A DNA stretch of 42,815 bases, from assembly GCA_016214005.1 (NCBI GenBank), contig JACRPK010000005.1, positions 1 through 42,815 on the forward strand. Direction: 5' to 3'. Source of the DNA: Candidatus Wolfebacteria bacterium. Its GTDB lineage: Bacteria > Patescibacteriota > Minisyncoccia > UBA6257 > UBA9933. The position numbers and the translations under genes were made by a program. Positions 40,982 to 42,815 of this stretch are shown here, piece by piece. A model generated the notes under the pieces. That model was not told the origin of the DNA. It made no database searches and saw only the letters and a list, made by a program, of their open reading frames with translations. Within the stretch, counting starts at the first letter, position 1. Each line of letters starts with the position of its first letter.

Positions 40982-41862
40982 ATTGAATCTTTATCGCGTA
41001 ATAAAAAATTATTAAAATTTTCTTTTTGAGCTTCATATTTTTCTAATATTAAAATTATTTTTTTAATATTTTTAAAATATTGATTTTCAAGCAGTTTTAT
41101 TTTTTTATTATAATATTTTTTATTATTTTTATTTGAACGCAAAACAATAGCATGAATTAAATATTCTCTGATTATGGATAGCTCTTTATTTGTTATTTCA
41201 GTATTAAATATTTTTTTAGTTAACGGATTGATAATGGCATGCAAAAATTCATGCATAATTCTTTGAGATGGGAATTGATTGTTTTTATTACGAGACGGCC
41301 CCAAAATGGCATATGCTGTTTTATCAATTAGCGGTCCTAATCCACGATGATATTCATCAAGGAAATTTGGAATAACAATAAATTGATTGATATTTATATT
41401 TTTATTTGAAAGGCGAAGATAATATATTGCTGATTTTACACCAAGCTTAGTTTCAGTAAGGCATTTATTATGTATTTTCAAATATTCCTTATAAATTTGA
41501 TTCCAAAATGATTTAATATTTAGTTTTTCCCAAAAATATGAGCACTCGGCTTTGAATTCATAACTTGTTTTTTCATCTAAATATTTTTTCCAAATTGAAT
41601 TTATTTCTTTAAAATTTTGCGGTTGTTCATGGCAAAGAATCCATGTTCTAAAAGGAAACCAAAATTCTTTATTTAAATTTTGATAATTTAATATTTTCTC
41701 TGCGTTTTCAAAATTTATTTTATTTTTAACGATATTTTTTAAAAAATGACGCGCTTTTTTTCGAATTGGATGAATAGGATGAGTTTCGGGATTATATCCT
41801 ATCGCGTTTAACATTATGTAAAATAAAAAGATACGCTTGCTTATTTCTATCTTGATTTTCAT
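40960..41862 (-). CDS. Putative zinc peptidase with HEFLH motif
   Basis: 300 residues, Lys/Asn/Ile-rich. H204-E-F-L-H208 in RIMHEFLHAI is the zinc-binding HExxH helix. A Glu at about 233 (IIREYLIHAI) could be the third ligand as in gluzincins. No signal peptide is clear, though the N-terminus RIFLFYIMLNAIG is hydrophobic. Not assignable to a named family, with some likeness to DUF4932-type proteins. Lies 9 bases after the other peptidase gene and overlaps the peptide terminator at its 3' end. Candidate leader peptidase or associated protein, by inference. Confidence 0.65.
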   Translation of the reverse strand: MKIKIEISKRIFLFYIMLNAIGYNPETHPIHPIRKKARHFLKNIVKNKINFENAEKILNYQNLNKEFWFPFRTWILCHEQPQNFKEINSIWKKYLDEKTSYEFKAECSYFWEKLNIKSFWNQIYKEYLKIHNKCLTETKLGVKSAIYYLRLSNKNININQFIVIPNFLDEYHRGLGPLIDKTAYAILGPSRNKNNQFPSQRIMHEFLHAIINPLTKKIFNTEITNKELSIIREYLIHAIVLRSNKNNKKYYNKKIKLLENQYFKNIKKIILILEKYEAQKENFNNFLLRDKDSIKKACLY

Positions 41863-41871
41863 AAATAATTA

Positions 41872-42510
41872 TTATTGAATATTATCCAAAAATTCTTCTT
41901 CAAGTTTCGCAAGATTTTTGCCAAAAATATTAATTGCAATTTTGTCAAAACGATTATAGGAATAATAAATAGGAGCCGCTTGAATCAATTTTTTTATTGT
42001 TTTAAATCCATACTTATTAAGAAGATAGCGCGTGAATAAATAAGAGGTTGCATATGCTCCCGAACCCGAATTAACTCGCTGACTCCAATTAAATGGCGTA
42101 TCAAGTTTGCTGCAAAAATCAGTTTCGAAATATTGATTTTTTTTATTTTGTCCGGATCCAGAAATAGTTTCAGCTAATCCTTCATTCAACCATTTAGGGA
42201 GAGCTTTATTTTTTGATAGATGATTTGTGTAGGCATGAACTAATTCGTGTTTGATGGTAGTCGAAAATTTTTTTGGATTATGTATCGGAGCGTCTTTTTT
42301 CCATCGGACGGGATCCAATAATTTAATATTTTTTTCTTGTGGCGAATAACTTCCTATTTCCCAATCAGCGGTTTTTCTGCCCAATAATTTTTCGTATTCT
42401 ACTCTATTCTTGGCAATTATTATTTCAATTTCTAAATTAAAACCAAAAAAATCGGAGATTTCTTTTTTAGCTTTTTTAATTTCTGGGGCGTATTTAGTAA
42501 TTTTAAGCAT
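41872..42510 (-). CDS. Peptidase MA-like zinc peptidase (HELVH)
   Basis: 212 residues. H88-E-L-V-H92 (IKHELVHAYTNHL) is followed by PKWLNEGLAETIS, giving Glu110 as third zinc ligand, and GAYATSYLFTRYLLNKYG, the typical C-terminal helix of peptidase MA-like gluzincins. No signal peptide is seen. It is the first gene of a two-gene minus-strand unit and has no clear ribosome site. Possible role in cleaving the peptide leader, not shown by sequence. Confidence 0.75.
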   Translation of the reverse strand: MLKITKYAPEIKKAKKEISDFFGFNLEIEIIIAKNRVEYEKLLGRKTADWEIGSYSPQEKNIKLLDPVRWKKDAPIHNPKKFSTTIKHELVHAYTNHLSKNKALPKWLNEGLAETISGSGQNKKNQYFETDFCSKLDTPFNWSQRVNSGSGAYATSYLFTRYLLNKYGFKTIKKLIQAAPIYYSYNRFDKIAINIFGKNLAKLEEEFLDNIQ

Positions 42511-42598
42511 ATTATTTATTTTACTAAATTCTCTTTATTTTAGCCACTCATTTTTTCATAATTTGTTTTTTACTATTATTTTTTCCAAATTCTTCCGA

Positions 42599-42675
42599 AT
42601 CCCCGCATAAATTCTCTCCAAACCCCCCCATTGACTTTTTTATTTTCCCGAGTATAATATAGGGTAGAAACTTTG
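42599..42675 (+). repeat. 77 bp direct repeat, copy 2 (right flank of cassette)
   Basis: Same orientation as copy 1 at 39377-39453, ungapped, six mismatches. It lies between the peptidase genes and the IS30-like transposase end. Confidence 0.9.
42631..42658 (+). promoter_or_regulatory. Second copy of the strong promoter
   Basis: TTGACT (42631-42636), 16-base spacer, TATAAT (42653-42658), the same elements as the promoter at 39409. Its transcript would hit a terminator after about 50 bases, so no protein-coding target is seen downstream. Confidence 0.7.
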
Positions 42676-42689
42676 CGCACGTGAACCCC

Positions 42690-42815
42690 TCAAGCCGAAC
42701 ACTCGGCTTTTTTATTTTCTTCGACTTTTATCATATCACTTAATTTTATTTTATCCATATTTTTGAATAAATTATTTTCTTCCATTACTTCTTTTGGCGT
42801 TTTGAAATTCAAACA
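42690..42815 (-). CDS. IS30-like transposase, C-terminal fragment (cut by window edge)
   Basis: The frame is open to the window end and stops at 42690-42692. The visible part begins CLNFKTPKEVMEENNLF, a good match to the conserved end of IS30-family transposases (C-L-N-F/W-x-TP-x-E-V-F). The rest of the element lies beyond 42815. Its last codons form the stem of the terminator on the other strand. Too little remains to say whether it is intact. Confidence 0.65.
   Translation of the reverse strand, partial: CLNFKTPKEVMEENNLFKNMDKIKLSDMIKVEENKKAECSA
42692..42713 (+). terminator. Intrinsic terminator facing the IS30-like gene
   Basis: AAGCCGA (42692-42698) pairs with TCGGCTT (42703-42709) around an ACAC loop, followed by a T6 run. 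It stops plus-strand transcription from the promoter at 42631 before it runs antisense into the transposase. Confidence 0.8.

Noticed and set aside
42681-42743. 20-codon frame starting GTG after the second promoter
   Set aside because: No ribosome site, and it reads through the terminator stem and into the antisense of the transposase; not supported.

Overview
The window looks like a chromosomal piece of a low-GC bacterium of the Candidate Phyla Radiation (Patescibacteria, probably Parcubacteria-like). This is inferred from the mix of small orphan membrane proteins, a secreted Cys-rich repeat protein, a TNPF/TNPY-repeat protein, GC-rich palindromic elements and compact housekeeping genes. TGA is used as a normal stop, which argues against Gracilibacteria/SR1-type recoding. 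No rRNA, CRISPR array or replication origin is visible.

Region 1 (1-20380) is a large cell-surface polysaccharide locus. It holds GDP-mannose 4,6-dehydratase, four family-2 glycosyltransferases (the first cut by the window edge), two GT4 enzymes, a GT39-like membrane transferase, two sugar/methyl-modifying candidates, a Wzy-like polymerase and two Wzx-like flippases. It also has a complete CapE/CapF/CapG-type route to UDP-N-acetyl-L-fucosamine, in which CapF is split into a reductase gene and a cupin gene. The initiating polyprenyl-phosphate sugar transferase sits on the minus strand at the end of the locus. Together these could build, flip and polymerise a lipid-linked repeat unit. A ~100 bp palindromic element is inserted in frame in one glycosyltransferase gene.

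Region 2 (20381-39295) is mainly housekeeping: tsaE, a GIY-YIG protein, a beta-CASP nuclease, a LOG/SLOG protein, MgtC-like, a Zn-ribbon protein, PspC, phosphomannomutase (split at an A7 run), a B12-binding radical SAM enzyme, tRNA-Phe, pth, lepB, hisS, HIT, a MscS-like TM-repeat protein, a YvlD-like protein, secG, a solute-binding protein, tRNA-Leu and ribonuclease J. Two intergenic gaps of about 0.5 kb are filled with nested inverted repeats. One of them carries the same outer termini as the element inside the glycosyltransferase gene.

Region 3 (39296-42815) is the most unusual part. A strong promoter leads to a radical SAM/SPASM enzyme. It is followed by an unannotated 40-codon Cys-rich peptide gene with a near-perfect Shine-Dalgarno and a strong terminator, and then by two minus-strand HExxH putative zinc peptidases. 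This looks like a compact RiPP (ribosomally made, post-translationally modified peptide) cassette. It is bracketed by two 77 bp direct repeats (6 mismatches, no gaps), each containing the same promoter, and abuts the 3' end of an IS30-like transposase. That suggests the cassette was acquired or can move.
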